Shown one piece after another: positions 16,211-23,530 of a stretch of 26,110 nt of DNA; positions within the stretch are counted from its first letter, which is position 1, and every line of letters starts with the position of its first letter. The notes below the pieces were generated by a model that saw only the letters and a list, made by a program, of their open reading frames with translations, made no database searches and was not told the DNA's origin. Source of the stretch: JBJXHG01 sp046160865. GTDB taxonomy: Bacteria; Planctomycetota; UBA1135; GCA-002686595. The position numbers were made by a program, and so were the translations under genes. The stretch is from positions 1 through 26,110 of the forward strand of contig JBJXHG010000023.1 of assembly GCA_046160865.1 (NCBI GenBank), written 5' to 3'.

Positions 16211-17260
16211 TCAAGTTTGACCGGACCAGTCGCTCTTCGCCGCCTGCTTCCAGCGCGCGCGGATCGACGCTTCGAGCTCCTTCGAGAGCGGCCCGGCCGC
16301 CATCAACTCCGCGTTCTGCTTCCAACGGTCGGGCTTGCTCGTGCCGACGATCAACACGTGCACGCCGGGCTGCATCGCAGTGAAACGCATCGCGATCGCG
16401 GCCGGACCCGTCGCGTCGGTCTTCGCGCGTGCGTCGCCGGTCGCGAAGTCGAACTTCAGCTCCTGCAAGCGGCGCCAGTACTCCTCGTGGTAGTCGTTCT
16501 CCGGCTTCGCGTCGTAGCGCCACACCGCGTTCGCGATCGGCCGCTTCGCGATGACGCCCATCTGCTTCTCCTTTGCGAGCGGCAGCGTGAGCTCGATGCA
16601 CTCCTGATCGCACACGTTGATCGATGTCTGCAGAGAGTCGAAGCGCCCGCACTCGATCGCATACCGCGCGGCCTGCGCATCGCCGCTGTACCCGATGTAG
16701 CGCGTCTTGCCGTCCTTGCGCGCTTGCTCGAGCGCGTCGATGCACTCGCCCTGCTTCAGGAGTTCGAGCGAGCACGAGTGCAGCTGCACGAGATCGACCG
16801 CGTCGGTCTTCAATCGTTTCAAGCTGCGCTCGATCGAGCTCGAGATGGCCGACTTCGACCAATCCTCGCCGCGCGAACCGTCGGGCAGAGCATGCCCGCA
16901 CTTCGTGAAGAGATAGTAGTCCTTGCGACGGTGGCCGATCGCGCTCCCGATCTGGGTCTCGGACTCGACGTAGCACTCGGCCGTGTCGACGACGTTGAGA
17001 CCCGCATCGAGCGCGGCGTTCAACAGCTTGCCGACGACGTCCTGGCCCGTGCGCTCGAAGCCGATCTCCGCGCCACCGAAGCCGAGCACGGCGACCTGCA
17101 TGTCCGTCTTGCCGAACTTGCGCCGCTCGAGCCCCGCGCCCAACGGCGCGGCGACGAGTGGGAGCGGGTGCGCGCGCGACAGTGCGGGCAGCGAGAACGC
17201 CGCAGACGCCGCGGCCGTCGCGCGCAGCAGATCTCGGCGCGACAGATGACTCTTGCTCAT
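16211..17260 (-). CDS. Tat-exported aldo/keto reductase
   Basis: This 349-residue NAD(P)H-dependent reductase has a twin-arginine signal (SRRDLLRATAAASAAFSLPAL, residues 7-27), so the folded enzyme should be exported. The AKR barrel starts near residue 46 with RRKFGKTDMQVAVLGFGGAEIG. The catalytic tetrad is complete: Asp92 and Tyr97 in VVDTAECY, Lys120 in LFTKCGH, His161 in LVQLHSCS. The NADP-binding end HVLIVGTSKPDRWKQN follows. The substrate cannot be told. Exported AKRs of this type are common in planctomycetes. The ATG at 17260 is chosen because AAAGGAG lies 5 nt upstream. An upstream GTG would place that site inside the gene. The gene stands alone between two family B repeats, which is unusual. 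Confidence 0.9.
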   Translation of the reverse strand: MSKSHLSRRDLLRATAAASAAFSLPALSRAHPLPLVAAPLGAGLERRKFGKTDMQVAVLGFGGAEIGFERTGQDVVGKLLNAALDAGLNVVDTAECYVESETQIGSAIGHRRKDYYLFTKCGHALPDGSRGEDWSKSAISSSIERSLKRLKTDAVDLVQLHSCSLELLKQGECIDALEQARKDGKTRYIGYSGDAQAARYAIECGRFDSLQTSINVCDQECIELTLPLAKEKQMGVIAKRPIANAVWRYDAKPENDYHEEYWRRLQELKFDFATGDARAKTDATGPAAIAMRFTAMQPGVHVLIVGTSKPDRWKQNAELMAAGPLSKELEASIRARWKQAAKSDWSGQT

Positions 17261-17294
17261 GGTGGCTCCTTTCACGAACTGGCCTTGGACGACT

Positions 17295-17461
17295 CTAGCA
17301 GCCCGCGGTGGAGGTCATTCAGCCCGAAAGCGGTCCGTTCGCGCCACCCCGGCGTCGCTCGATCCTCGGCGAATCTCGACGATTCGCCTGCGGTCTCGCT
17401 CCTTGCTCTAACGCGAACGGGCCACTTTCGGGCTCGAAGCACGTTCACCACGGACTGCTAG
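17295..17461. repeat. Inverted-repeat element, family B, copy 2
   Basis: The left arm (17295-17343) and right arm (17412-17461) pair over about 49 nt with few mismatches. Read inward, both run CTAGCAG, CCG, GGTGGA or GGTGAA, GCCCGAAAG, then CCGTTCGCG. The centre holds a second small palindrome, GGCGAAT-CTCGACG-ATTCGCC (17368-17388). CTAG stands at both outer ends, as in copy 1. It lies just before the start of the aldo/keto reductase gene (minus strand) and before the plus-strand secreted protein at 17654, so it must sit inside or beside both promoter regions. Confidence 0.8.
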
Positions 17462-17653
17462 CACCCCGAGGTGAAAGTCAGGATTTCACGAATCGTCGAG
17501 GCGCAGGCAGCCGCTCCAAGAAAGCTCGACGCACGGAGCGATCTCGCGTCGCGCGCGCGGATCGCGCGAGCCCTCTCCGTTGCCCGCCATGCGGAGGCGA
17601 CTTACTCTCGTCGTGCGGTTCCAGCGCCAGCCCGCATTTACCACGAGGTCGAA

Positions 17654-18772
17654 ATGAAACTGACACTCCTCACCACGCTCGTCGTCGTCGCTTGCAGCGC
17701 ATCGCTCTCCGCGCAGTCGTTCAATCTCGACTTCGGGGAGACGACGAGCGCGCCGTCGTCCTCGTACTCCGCCGCCGGATTGCCGGGCTTCTGGAACGCG
17801 CTCTCCGCGCAGAACAACGACTTCTCGTTCCTGACGGATGTCGCCGGCAATCCGACCAGCGTGCTCTTCCATCAATACGGTGCGACGGGGCTCGTCGTGT
17901 CGAGCGACCCGATCGTCACGGGCGACGACGCGTTGCTCTTGCGCGACGGGATCGTCACGCACAATCCGAGTCTCGACTCGTGCTTCTATTTCGACGGGCT
18001 CGCGCCGGGCACCTACGAGCTCATCACTTACGCTTGGCGGCCGGACGATCCCGCGCTCCTCTCGAAGTCGTTCGTCGACAACACGCCGGGGCTCGAGATC
18101 TCCGGCGGCGCGTGGAGCGGGCAGCACGTGCACGGCGTGACCTTCGCGCGGCACACCGTGACCGTCGGCCCGAGCGGTTTCATGGGACCGCACTCCGGCC
18201 TCGCCGCGGGCGCCGACGCGTTCGTCGGCGCGGTCTGCAACGGGATGCAGCTGCGCAAGCTGGACCTCTTCACGCCGTTCTGCTTCGGCGACGGCACGCT
18301 GCCGACGCCCTGCCCGTGCGCGCCGCCGAACACGGTGCCGAATCCGAGCGGCGCAGCGGGCCACGGCTGCGCCAATTCGTTCGATGCGAACGGCGCGCTG
18401 CTCAGCGCGAGCGGATCGCTCGCGCCGGATGGCGTCGCATTCACGTGCGTCGTCGGACCGAATTACGGGGCCTTCGGCTTCCTCGTCAAAGGCAGCGCGA
18501 GCAACGCGACCGGCGCAGCGCTCGGCGACGGCATCTCGTGCGTGTCCGGCGCGCTCGTGCGCTTCGGCGGACACAACGCGGGAACCAACGGTGCGCCGCT
18601 CGGATCGTGGACCTATCCCAACGTCGTGCAGACGATCCCCGTGACGAGCGCGACGGCACAAGCGCCCGCGCAGCAGGCGTACTACCAGCTCTATTACCGC
18701 AACGCCGTGGCGAACTTCTGCAGCGCCGCGACCGCGAACCTGTCGAACGGGGTCGCGATCGTGTGGCCCTGA
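17654..18772 (+). CDS. Secreted protein with unidentified N-terminal domain and six-Cys C-terminal module (paralog 3)
   Basis: This 372-residue exported protein has a signal peptide in residues 1-20 (LSA-QS). Residues 22-205 form a domain I do not recognise: FNLDFGETTS, WNALSAQN, DDALLLRDGI, then FYFDGLAPGTYELITYAW, which recalls beta-sandwich carbohydrate-binding or malectin-like folds, though this is only an impression. Residues 209-372 are the module shared with the two CHRD proteins: conserved cysteines at 210, 220, 222, 239, 296 and 356, an extra one at 265, the motifs CPC, GHGCANSFD and GGHNAGTNGAPLGSWTYPN, and a terminal Trp-Pro. It differs from the CHRD paralogs in its N-terminal domain. 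The ATG at 17654 has GAGG 5 nt upstream. An in-frame start at 17471 would lack a signal peptide. Confidence 0.85.
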   Translation: MKLTLLTTLVVVACSASLSAQSFNLDFGETTSAPSSSYSAAGLPGFWNALSAQNNDFSFLTDVAGNPTSVLFHQYGATGLVVSSDPIVTGDDALLLRDGIVTHNPSLDSCFYFDGLAPGTYELITYAWRPDDPALLSKSFVDNTPGLEISGGAWSGQHVHGVTFARHTVTVGPSGFMGPHSGLAAGADAFVGAVCNGMQLRKLDLFTPFCFGDGTLPTPCPCAPPNTVPNPSGAAGHGCANSFDANGALLSASGSLAPDGVAFTCVVGPNYGAFGFLVKGSASNATGAALGDGISCVSGALVRFGGHNAGTNGAPLGSWTYPNVVQTIPVTSATAQAPAQQAYYQLYYRNAVANFCSAATANLSNGVAIVWP

Positions 18773-18796
18773 CGCGCAGCGTCCGTCAGACCGGCA

Positions 18797-18961
18797 CGGA
18801 TTCGCAACGTCGCCGCGGACGCCGGAAGCGCGCTGGCCGAGCTGCTTCACGGCGTGGTCGAGCTCCGCGTCGCCACGCCCCGTGACGACCACGTGCGCAC
18901 CTTCGTCGACGAAACGCGGCGCCGTCGCGAATCCGATCCCACTCGAGCCGCCGGTGATGAG
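18797..18961 (-). pseudogene. Short-chain dehydrogenase/reductase remnant (N-terminal fragment)
   Basis: One minus-strand frame reads LITGGSSGIGFATAPRFVDE, then GAHVVVTGR, AELDHAVKQLGQRASGV and RGDVAN: about 55 residues of a classical SDR Rossmann fold, including the TGxxxGIG nucleotide-binding motif, the TGR cofactor loop and the GDV segment. Homology stops after Asn-Pro, just short of the converging gene's stop at 18772, so the catalytic Ser-x-Tyr-x-Lys part is missing. No plausible start codon precedes the Leu-Ile-Thr-Gly, and the usual residues before it look disturbed. It is therefore the leftover of a deleted gene. The frame stays open into the neighbour only by chance. Confidence 0.7.
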
Positions 18962-19053
18962 CCGGCCTGCGCGAACTCGCCAGCACCGTGGACTCCGCAC
19001 GTCCAAGGCGTGACCGGTGGACAGCGCACGGTCGCGCCGCAACCCGCGACGCG

Positions 19054-19059
19054 TACAAT
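19054..19059 (+). promoter_or_regulatory. Candidate -10 element for a leaderless peroxidase transcript
   Basis: TACAAT matches five of six consensus bases and ends nine bases before the ATG at 19069. No ribosome-binding site lies between. The spacing fits a transcript starting at or next to the start codon. Confidence 0.4.
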
Positions 19060-19068
19060 CCCCGCATC

Positions 19069-19704
19069 ATGACCACCTCGACCTTGCTCTTGATCCTCGT
19101 GTGCCTGCTTCCCCTCGGCTGCTCGACGTCCGTGGACAGTAACCCGCCTGCTGCCAAGCCGACCGTCGCGTCGACCACTTCGACGGCGTCGACGACCGCG
19201 ACGCCGGTCACGTCGCCGCGCGCGAGCGGTTTGTACGCGCTGAGCGCAACCGACATCGACGGCAAGCCGGACGCGCTCGCGCCGCACGCGGGCAAGGTCA
19301 CGCTCGTCGTGAACACGGCGAGCGAGTGCGGCTACACGCCGCAGTACGACGGCTTGCAGAAGCTCCACACCGAGCTCGCATCGCGCGGCTTCGCCGTCAT
19401 CGGCGTGCCGAGCAACGACTTCGGCGGGCAAGAGCCGGGCAGCGCCGCGGAGATCAAGACGTTCTGCTCGGAGCGCTTCGACGTGACGTTTCCGATGCTC
19501 GCGAAGGCGGTGACGAAGTCCGGCTCCGAGCAGTCGCCGATCTTCGGCTACCTCGAGAAGGAGACCGGCAAATTGCCGAGCTGGAACTTCTGCAAGTACC
19601 TCGTTGGCAAGGACGGCAAGGTCATCGCGTTCTATCCGAGCAAGGTGACGCCGAGCGACGCGGAGCTTCGCAAGGCGATCGAGGACGCGCTCGCGAAGGG
19701 TTGA
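19069..19704 (+). CDS. Glutathione-peroxidase-family lipoprotein
   Basis: This 211-residue thiol peroxidase should reduce hydrogen peroxide or lipid peroxides outside the cytoplasm. A lipobox (LLPLGC, Cys18) is followed by a Ser/Thr/Ala-rich linker to about residue 52. The GPx domain (54-208) has the peroxidatic Cys87 in NTASECGYTPQY, Gln121 in GGQEPG, and Trp172-Asn173 in WNFCKYLV. Cys133 (TFCSERFDVTFPM) is where thioredoxin-dependent GPx enzymes carry their resolving cysteine, so thioredoxin-like reduction is likelier than glutathione. The catalytic residue is Cys, not selenocysteine. The ATG at 19069 starts the lipoprotein signal; a longer in-frame start at 18988 would not. A strong intrinsic terminator follows at 19759. 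Confidence 0.93.
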   Translation: MTTSTLLLILVCLLPLGCSTSVDSNPPAAKPTVASTTSTASTTATPVTSPRASGLYALSATDIDGKPDALAPHAGKVTLVVNTASECGYTPQYDGLQKLHTELASRGFAVIGVPSNDFGGQEPGSAAEIKTFCSERFDVTFPMLAKAVTKSGSEQSPIFGYLEKETGKLPSWNFCKYLVGKDGKVIAFYPSKVTPSDAELRKAIEDALAKG

Positions 19705-19758
19705 GTGCGCTCGGCACTCACCGCGCGACACGCGTCGCGTAGCTCGCGGCTCCACCCA

Positions 19759-19796
19759 CGCTCCCGGTGCACACACGCACCGGGAGCGCTGCTTTT
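19759..19796 (+). terminator. Intrinsic terminator after the peroxidase gene
   Basis: A perfect 12-bp stem (CGCTCCCGGTGC with GCACCGGGAGCG) closes a six-base ACACAC loop, then CTGC and four T residues follow. It lies 54 nt past the peroxidase stop and 17 nt before the next gene, so that gene needs its own promoter or read-through. Confidence 0.8.
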
Positions 19797-19813
19797 GTCC
19801 GTGGAGTCTCTAC

Positions 19814-20401
19814 ATGCGTACCGCCGTCGCGTTCGTCGCCCTGTTGTTGTCCACCGCGTGTGCTTCCGTCGCACCCACCGCACCCGCCGCGCCGGTCATG
19901 CGCCTCGACACCGTCGCAGCGCGCGTCGGCCCCACGGCGGCGGAGACGTTCGCCGCGCTGAAATCGCTCGCCGGTGCGTGGGAAGGCGTCGCGTCGAACG
20001 GCCGCACGAGCCGCGTCGCGTATCGCATGACCGCGGGCGACTCGGTGCTCGTCGAAACCTGGACGCAATCGCGCGGACGCGAGGCGCTGACTCTCTATCA
20101 CCTCGACGAGGACGGCCTGATCGCGACGCACTACTGCCCCAAGGGCAATCAAGTGCGCTTGCGCTGGACCGGTGGCGGCCCCACGGAGCGCTGCGCGTTC
20201 GAGTTCGAAAGCGGCACGAACCTGCGGAACGTCGAGCAGTCGCATCAACACGCGTTCTGGTTGACGGTCGCGAGCACGGACTCGTTCGCGCGCGGCGAGA
20301 CGTACGTCGCGAACGCGGCGCGCGCGGACGAGATCGCCGCCACGCCGCCCGGCGAGACGATCACGTACCGGCGCGCGCCCCCCGTACCCGCCGCGGGTTG
20401 A
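19814..20401 (+). CDS. Small lipoprotein, probable lipocalin/DUF1579-like beta-barrel
   Basis: This 195-residue protein has a lipobox (LLSTAC, Cys16) and a single domain from about residue 45: LKSLAGAWEGVA, then RVAYRMTAGDSVLVETWT, ALTLYHLDEDGLIATHYC and GNQVRLR. The pattern of a Trp-containing GxWxG start and alternating strands is that of lipocalin-like barrels often annotated as DUF1579 or as hypothetical. The match is from memory and not firm, and no catalytic residues are visible. GGAG lies 7 nt before the ATG at 19814. The upstream terminator and the downstream one at 20521 indicate a single-gene unit. Confidence 0.75.
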   Translation: MRTAVAFVALLLSTACASVAPTAPAAPVMRLDTVAARVGPTAAETFAALKSLAGAWEGVASNGRTSRVAYRMTAGDSVLVETWTQSRGREALTLYHLDEDGLIATHYCPKGNQVRLRWTGGGPTERCAFEFESGTNLRNVEQSHQHAFWLTVASTDSFARGETYVANAARADEIAATPPGETITYRRAPPVPAAG

Positions 20402-20520
20402 GCGCTGCGTCGCGGGCTACTCGTTCTGGCTCATCCGGAAAAGCAGCCCGTCGACGTCGCGCCACAGCGCGGTGCCCATCGTCCGCCTCGGTCCGGCGCG
20501 GCGATGCCAGCCCGCTCGTG

Positions 20521-20545
20521 CCGGCGGCGAGCGCGCCGGTTTTTT
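20521..20545 (+). terminator. Intrinsic terminator after the small lipoprotein gene
   Basis: CCGGCG pairs with CGCCGG around a seven-base loop (GCGAGCG), followed directly by six T residues. It lies 119 nt after the lipoprotein stop and 43 nt before the sigma-factor start, isolating the two transcripts. The space between holds no convincing gene. Confidence 0.8.
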
Positions 20546-20588
20546 CGACTTCTGTGCCGCGCGCCGGTGCCCCGAGGAGAATGAGGGC

Positions 20589-22568
20589 ATGCGTGACCGT
20601 GCGATCGACCGGCTCTTCGGCCGCTTCCGCGACCGCCACGACGGCGCCGCGCTCGCGGCCGTGTTCGACGCGACGTCGCGCGAGCTGTTCGACGTCGCGT
20701 GTCACTTGATCCGCGACCCGATCGAGGCCGAGGACCTCGTCCAAGCGACGTTTGTCGCGGCGATCCGGCGCGCGCGCGAGTACGACGGCAGCGCGCCGCT
20801 GCGCGGATGGCTGTACGGCATCCTGTGGCGCGAAGCCGCGCGCGCACGGCGCAACGCCGCTCGCCGCGCGGATCCGGATCGACTCGTCGAGCGCCGTGAG
20901 CCCGAGCCGATCGAAGGCCTGCTCGCTTCCGAGCTCCCCTTCGCCGTGCAACGCGCGCTCGACGAGCTGCCCGCGCACTACCGCGACGTGCTCGTCCCGC
21001 TCTTGCGCGAAGGTCGCGCGCCGGACGAGATCGCGCGCACGTTGCGACGCTCCGCGGGAACGGTGCGCAGCCAGATCCACCGCGGACTCGGCGAGCTGCG
21101 TCGCGCGTTGCCGCGCGACTTGGTGCCGACGACGGGACTCGTCGCAGTGCAGATCCGCGGACTCGTGAACGTGCGCGGCGAGGTGCTGCGCGCTGCCGGC
21201 TTCTCGCCAGCCGTCGCGGCCGGCGCGTCGACTTTACTCATTGGCTCCACGATCGGAGGACTCGTCATGTCGAAGGCCATGTTCGTCGCGACGACCGCGG
21301 CTTTGTCTGTCGCGGCGATCGCGTGGTTCGCGAGCGACGGCGACACGGCGCGCGAGGATGCGCTCCTCGTGCCATCCACCGCACACGCGGGCGCCGTCGA
21401 TGCGTCGGCGTCCGCGGGGATCGCCGCGAACCATGCGTCGCTCGCGGAAGACGCGTCGTCGAGCGCGCGCACCGAGCTCGCAAGCGACTCGAGCGCCGGA
21501 CCGGAGCTCGCGCTGCAAGACGAGATCGACCGGTGGCTCGCGCGCTTCAACGAAGCGCCAGCCGATTGGCGCCACGGACTCGCGGTCGCGGGCGAGATCG
21601 CCAAGTTGCCCCCGGATCGTGCGCTCGCGGTCATGACCGGCGTGTGGCCGAAACTCTCGCTGCCCGCGAAGGAGCAAGTGCTCAAGCCGTTCGTCTTCGG
21701 CCGCGGTCACGTGCACGCGCTGAAGCTGCTGCACGTCGCGGCGACGGACGCGGAACTCTCGGTGCAGTCGCGTGCGTTCGTGTACTTGAGGAACTACGCG
21801 TTCCAGGATTTCGCGAACGACTACGCGAGCTACCTGAGCTGGGCCGCGACGTACCGTGACATGCCGGTGCAGGACGTGCTCGCGCGCAACGCGACGCGCT
21901 ACGTCCACGAGCTGCGCGGGCTGCCGCGCGACGAGCTCGTGCGCCGATTGAAAGCCGACGAGCGCTTGGATCTCGACACGGGTGGCCCGGCGGGGCTCGA
22001 CTTGGCGGCGATGATGCGCACCGAAGGCGCACTCGACGTGCTCGCCGCGTGCCTCGAGAGCGACGACTCGGACGCGAAGCGCCGCGCGCTCGAATGGTCG
22101 AAGGAGCTGCAAGCCGACGAGGCGTGGCTGCGCACGTGGGTGCTGCCGTCGCTCGAAGCGGCCGAGCACACGGACGCCCGCACGCTCGACGCGAGCCTGC
22201 GCGCGCTCGCACGGCGCGACTGCAAGTGGGCGCAGGACCCGATCCTCACCCACCTGCGGCGCGCGTCGGCGATCGAGCCGCCGGCGGAGGGCGATGCGGA
22301 ATCCGGTCCGCGTCCGCTGCCGGGCACGACGTCGGCGGCGAGCGCGATCGCCGAGATCGGCGACCCGGCCGCGATCCCCGCGCTGATCGAGATCCTCGTG
22401 CACGACCGCTCCGGGCGCTTGAACTACGACGTCGGCTACTTCGGGCTCGCGAAGCTGACCGGCGTGAAGTGGCAAGAGAGCTACGACGCGGCGTGGTGGC
22501 TCGAGTGGTGGGACAAGAACTCGCAGCGGCTGCCACCCGAAGTGCGCTCGATCGCGATCCGAAGGTGA
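20589..22568 (+). CDS. ECF sigma factor fused to a transmembrane segment and a HEAT-like C-terminal domain
   Basis: This is a single 659-codon frame. Residues 28-90 are sigma region 2 (FDVACHLIRDPIEAEDLVQATF, then LRGWLYGILWREAARARR). Residues 116-172 are region 4 with its helix-turn-helix (ALDELPAHYRDVLVPLL, then DEIARTLRRSAGTVRSQIHRGLGELRRAL). Residues 206-226 are weakly hydrophobic and 229-248 form a clear membrane helix (MFVATTAALSVAAIAWFA). A Ser/Ala-rich linker leads to an alpha-helical region (305-659) with at least one HEAT-like unit (AIAEIGDPAAIPALIEIL, 586-603). It probably directs RNA polymerase to a regulon in response to an envelope signal, with the C-terminal part acting as built-in sensor or anti-sigma. 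Such fusions are known in planctomycetes. The ATG at 20589 is chosen because sigma homology begins there. GAGG is close upstream. Confidence 0.85.
   Translation: MRDRAIDRLFGRFRDRHDGAALAAVFDATSRELFDVACHLIRDPIEAEDLVQATFVAAIRRAREYDGSAPLRGWLYGILWREAARARRNAARRADPDRLVERREPEPIEGLLASELPFAVQRALDELPAHYRDVLVPLLREGRAPDEIARTLRRSAGTVRSQIHRGLGELRRALPRDLVPTTGLVAVQIRGLVNVRGEVLRAAGFSPAVAAGASTLLIGSTIGGLVMSKAMFVATTAALSVAAIAWFASDGDTAREDALLVPSTAHAGAVDASASAGIAANHASLAEDASSSARTELASDSSAGPELALQDEIDRWLARFNEAPADWRHGLAVAGEIAKLPPDRALAVMTGVWPKLSLPAKEQVLKPFVFGRGHVHALKLLHVAATDAELSVQSRAFVYLRNYAFQDFANDYASYLSWAATYRDMPVQDVLARNATRYVHELRGLPRDELVRRLKADERLDLDTGGPAGLDLAAMMRTEGALDVLAACLESDDSDAKRRALEWSKELQADEAWLRTWVLPSLEAAEHTDARTLDASLRALARRDCKWAQDPILTHLRRASAIEPPAEGDAESGPRPLPGTTSAASAIAEIGDPAAIPALIEILVHDRSGRLNYDVGYFGLAKLTGVKWQESYDAAWWLEWWDKNSQRLPPEVRSIAIRR
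21255..21269 (+). promoter_or_regulatory. Internal ribosome-binding site and ATG within the sigma fusion
   Basis: GGAGG (21255-21259) stands seven bases before an in-frame ATG at 21267, immediately before the membrane helix. This is the strongest Shine-Dalgarno arrangement near this gene and better than that of the sigma start. It could yield a separate 433-residue membrane protein beginning MSKAMFVATTA without the sigma domains. Confidence 0.5.
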
Positions 22569-22628
22569 GCGCGCGATGCCGTTCGTCCGTCCATTGTCAC
22601 GAGCGAGAGATCTCCAGGAGTGCATCCG

Positions 22629-23417
22629 ATGATGTTTGCGATCGTCATGACCGTACTCATGTGTGCGCCGCCGTTGCGCGCAACGAAGGCGCAGGAAGAG
22701 CGAGCGAAGTGGGAAGACGTCACCATCGGCAGTGACGTGCACAAGCGCTATCTGCTGCATGGACCGCGCGACGGCGAAACGGCTCCCGCGACCGGATGGA
22801 AGGTCCTCGTCGTGATACCGGGTGGCAATGGCAGCGCGGAGTTCGCTCCGTTCGTCGGACGCATCCGCGAGCGCGCGCTCGGCAACGACTGGATCGTGGT
22901 CCAAATGATCGCGCCGGTTTGGAACGACGAGCAAGCGAAGTCCGTCGTGTGGCCGACGAAGCTCTCACCCTGGCCCAAGATGAAGTTTTCGTGCGAAGAG
23001 CTCTTCGCGGCGGTGTTCGACGACGTGCGCAAGCACCAGACGCTCGACCCGAAGCACCTCGTCACGCTGTCTTGGTCCTCGGGTGGAATGCTCGGCTACA
23101 CCCTCGGCGCCCAAGCGAAGACGCCGGTGACGGGAACGTTCGTCGCGATGTCGGTGTTCAAGCCGGACGGACTGCCGAACCTGAAGCAGGCGAAGAATCG
23201 CCGCTTCTACATCCTGCACTCGCCCGACGACTTCATCCCGGTGCAGATGGCCGAGACGGCGCGTGCGGAGCTTGCGAAGCGCGACGCGATCGTGGAGCTC
23301 GCGTCGTACGACGGTGGGCACGGCTGGCGCGGCGACGCGTTCGCGCGCATCCAAACCGGGATCGACTGGCTCACGAGCGACGCCAGTGCGTCGGATCCGC
23401 AGTCGGAAGGACGCTGA
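22629..23417 (+). CDS. Secreted alpha/beta hydrolase (carboxylesterase/depolymerase-like)
   Basis: This 262-residue protein has a short signal peptide (residues 1-22). The alpha/beta-hydrolase fold shows the oxyanion region VLVVIPGGNGSA (59-70), the nucleophile elbow LSWSSGGMLGY with likely Ser150, the acid in HSPDDFIPV (Asp200 or Asp201) and His231 in GGHGW. The elbow reads S-W-S-S-G, so the usual first Gly of GxSxG is Ser. Closest in feel are PHB-depolymerase-like and dienelactone-hydrolase-like esterases; the substrate is unknown. The frame also has a GTG at 22620, but AGGAG ends 8 nt before the ATG at 22629, so that ATG is used. It begins 60 nt after the sigma fusion in the same direction and may be co-transcribed. 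Confidence 0.8.
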   Translation: MMFAIVMTVLMCAPPLRATKAQEERAKWEDVTIGSDVHKRYLLHGPRDGETAPATGWKVLVVIPGGNGSAEFAPFVGRIRERALGNDWIVVQMIAPVWNDEQAKSVVWPTKLSPWPKMKFSCEELFAAVFDDVRKHQTLDPKHLVTLSWSSGGMLGYTLGAQAKTPVTGTFVAMSVFKPDGLPNLKQAKNRRFYILHSPDDFIPVQMAETARAELAKRDAIVELASYDGGHGWRGDAFARIQTGIDWLTSDASASDPQSEGR

Positions 23418-23516
23418 CCCCGAGCGAGATTGGAATCGACGCGCGCGGGTCAGGCGGCGCGCTGGACCGCGCTCGACGACCGCCAGCAATCGTCGCGCGG
23501 AGCGGCGCGCATCGAG

Positions 23517-23522
23517 TACGCT
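23517..23522 (+). promoter_or_regulatory. Candidate -10 element for a leaderless small gene
   Basis: TACGCT fits TAnnnT and ends eight bases before the ATG at 23531, with only alternating GC between and no ribosome-binding site. It matches consensus in three of six bases, so its main support is the spacing shared with two other genes in the window. Confidence 0.25.
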
Positions 23523-23530
23523 GCGCGCGC

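Noticed and set aside
17486..18796. Continuation of the SDR frame on the minus strand through the secreted protein gene
   Set aside because: After Asn-Pro the sequence has no SDR features and is antisense to a clearly coding gene, so only 18797-18961 is kept as remnant.
19321..19347. Selenocysteine in the glutathione peroxidase
   Set aside because: The active-site codon is TGC (Cys87) with no TGA in frame, so it is an ordinary Cys enzyme.
20417..20479. 20-codon minus-strand frame reading MGTALWRDVDGLLFRMSQNE
   Set aside because: It reads protein-like and could be the tail of a lost gene, but it has no ribosome-binding site, is very short, and overlaps nothing that supports it.
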